22,168 nt of DNA. It comes from an uncultured Collinsella sp. (lineage in GTDB: Bacteria > Actinomycetota > Coriobacteriia > Coriobacteriales > Coriobacteriaceae). Position numbers and translations under genes: made by a program. The DNA lies in contig CATVTM010000035.1 in assembly GCA_958346935.1 (NCBI GenBank), forward strand, positions 1 to 22,168. The letters run 5' to 3'. How positions within the stretch are numbered: the stretch's first letter is position 1; the number at the start of each line of letters is the position of its first letter. The notes below the pieces were generated by a model. That model ran no database searches, had not been told where the DNA came from, and was given only the letters and a program-made list of their open reading frames with translations. Positions 20,735 through 22,168 of this stretch are shown here, in pieces.

Positions 20735-22168
20735 GTGAGACTCGATACGCTCGAGATTGGAAAAGACGCCGTTGTCGCATCGGTGACATCGGACGACCAG
20801 GCACTCCGACAACATATTTTGGACATGGGCCTAACGCCGGGCACCGAAGTCACCATGATGAAGTACGCCCCCATGGGCGACCCGCTCGAGATTCGTCTAC
20901 GCGGCTACGAACTGACGCTGCGCAAGGACGATGCCGCTCGCATTGAACTCGTGGATGTGCACGACACGGATACGGCCCCGCGCGTCAACGCGGCGATCGG
21001 CACAACGGAGCACCCGGCACTGGGCGAGGGCACGTATTCGCCCCGCGCGGCCAAGACGGCCGTGCCCGAGGGTGCGCCACTGCATTTCGCCCTCGCCGGC
21101 AACCAAAACTGCGGCAAGACTACGCTGTTTAACCAGCTGACGGGCTCCAACCAGCACGTTGGCAATTTTCCCGGCGTGACGGTCGACCGCAAGGATGGCA
21201 CCATTCGCAACCATTCAGAGGCGAGCGTCACCGATCTGCCTGGCATTTATTCGCTGTCGCCGTACACGGGTGAGGAGATCGTCAGCCGCCAATTTATCCT
21301 TGACGAAAATCCCGATGCGATCATCGACATCATCGACGCCACCAACATCGAGCGCAATCTGTATCTGACGTTGCAGCTCATGGAGCTCGACTGCCCCATG
21401 GTCATCGCGCTCAACATGATGGACGAGGTGACGGCAAACGGCGGTGCTGTCGACGTCAATCTGCTCGAGAGTCTGCTGGGCGTGCCGGTCGTCCCCATTA
21501 GTGCCGCGCGCAACGAGGGTATCGGTGAGCTGGTGGACCATGCCCTGCATGTGGCGCGTTTCCGCGAACGCCCCGGGCGCTTGGACTTTTGCGCGCCCGA
21601 CGGTCCGGACGGCGGCGCGTTACACCGCTGCATTCACGGCATCGCCAACCTTATCGAGGACCATGCCGCATCGGCTCATATCCCGGTGCGTTTTGCGGCG
21701 ACCAAGCTGGTTGAGGGCGATGAGCTGGTAACCGAAGCACTTCACCTGGACCGCAACGAGCTCGACGCCATTGAGCACATCATTACCCAGATGGAGGGCG
21801 AAGCCGGCACCGATCGACTGTCCGCGCTGGCCGACATGCGCTTTAGCTTTATCGGCGACGTGTGCGGTCGCTGCGTCGTCAAGCCGCATGAGAGCCGCGA
21901 GCACGTGCGCTCTGTCAAAATCGACCGCATCCTGACCGGTCGCTACACGGCCATTCCGGCGTTCATCCTCATCATGGGCCTCGTCTTTTGGCTGACGTTC
22001 GGCGTGATCGGCGCGGCGTTGCAGGGGCTTATGGAGGACGGCATCGCTGCCATCATCGCCTCGGCCGACGCCGGCCTCAAGGCGTTTGGTACCAACGACG
22101 TGGTCCGCTCGCTCGCCGTCGACGGCGTGCTCACGGGCGTGGGCAGCGTGTTGACCTTCCTGCCGATC
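20735..22168 (+). CDS. feoB: FeoA-FeoB fusion, ferrous iron transporter (3' end outside window)
   Basis: The gene starts at GTG 20735 (GGAGG at 20721-20725) and stays open for 478 codons to the window end. Residues 1-75 form a FeoA/SH3-like domain (HILDMGLTPGTEVTMM, PLEIRLRGYELTLRKDDAAR). After a linker of about 40 residues comes the FeoB G domain: G1 GNQNCGKT (122-129), FPGVTV, G3 DLPG (167-170), G4 NMMD (227-230) and G5 SAAR (256-259). The helical GDI domain follows, and the first membrane helix lies near 408-430 (FILIMGLVFWLTFGVIGAAL), after ILTGRYTAIPA. FeoB imports Fe(II) across the membrane; FeoA is normally a separate small partner. The remaining membrane domain lies beyond the window. 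Confidence 0.95.
   Translation, partial: MRLDTLEIGKDAVVASVTSDDQALRQHILDMGLTPGTEVTMMKYAPMGDPLEIRLRGYELTLRKDDAARIELVDVHDTDTAPRVNAAIGTTEHPALGEGTYSPRAAKTAVPEGAPLHFALAGNQNCGKTTLFNQLTGSNQHVGNFPGVTVDRKDGTIRNHSEASVTDLPGIYSLSPYTGEEIVSRQFILDENPDAIIDIIDATNIERNLYLTLQLMELDCPMVIALNMMDEVTANGGAVDVNLLESLLGVPVVPISAARNEGIGELVDHALHVARFRERPGRLDFCAPDGPDGGALHRCIHGIANLIEDHAASAHIPVRFAATKLVEGDELVTEALHLDRNELDAIEHIITQMEGEAGTDRLSALADMRFSFIGDVCGRCVVKPHESREHVRSVKIDRILTGRYTAIPAFILIMGLVFWLTFGVIGAALQGLMEDGIAAIIASADAGLKAFGTNDVVRSLAVDGVLTGVGSVLTFLPI

Overview
This 22.2 kb window looks like chromosomal DNA of a high-GC Gram-positive gut actinobacterium of the class Coriobacteriia, most likely Collinsella or a close relative. The grounds are the G+C-rich codon use, strong AGGAGG-type ribosome binding sites, a sortase-anchored surface protein, and the overall gene repertoire. 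The genus is an inference from recall, not from a search.

Layout. Positions 1-3274 are the translation block, all on the + strand: the 3' end of tuf, rpmG (only 49 codons), tRNA-Trp(CCA), secE, nusG, rplK and rplA, ended by a strong terminator. rplJ-rplL do not follow rplA. Positions 3488-6111 hold a translationally coupled minus-strand pair: a metallophosphoesterase and a cytosolic protein joining a ParB-like domain to a BMP/PnrA-type ligand-binding domain. Next on the minus strand come a small mechanosensitive channel (6204-6971), a secreted, cell-wall-anchored 5'-nucleotidase (7100-9133), a three-gene ABC importer (ATPase, permease, Tat-like lipoprotein; 9293-12188), a WYL/HTH regulator (12349-13134), asnS (13384-14787) and a free-standing glucose-type PTS EIIA (14969-15532). 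On the + strand are an alpha/beta hydrolase (15779-16681), then, divergent from a minus-strand GntR/FCD regulator (16796-17446), a dimethylarginine dimethylaminohydrolase (17701-18477) and an APC-family antiporter (18587-20050). The window ends inside a FeoA-FeoB fusion that starts at a GTG (20735).

How genes may work together. GntR, DDAH and the permease form a plausible unit for taking up a (methyl)arginine compound, hydrolysing it to citrulline plus an amine, and exchanging the product. The intergenic region carries several nested palindromes that could be operators. The ABC genes form one importer, probably for an amino-acid-like ligand of the TrpXYZ type. FeoAB is preceded by a promoter overlapped by a DtxR/IdeR-like inverted repeat.

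The most unusual material is non-coding. There is an exact 62-bp-period tandem array of four hairpins at 20325-20572, with a fifth partial unit upstream. A second, dispersed family of five hairpins shares a CCTGTCCC-type loop, while the stems differ between copies and remain complementary within each copy. Two 40-nt identical copies of the second family lie in inverted orientation on either side of the phosphoesterase/BMP-fusion pair, and two copies overlap the stop codon of a gene. Three further long inverted repeats lie at 3364-3464, 16691-16760 and 20206-20272. No transposase or RAYT gene is visible in the window.
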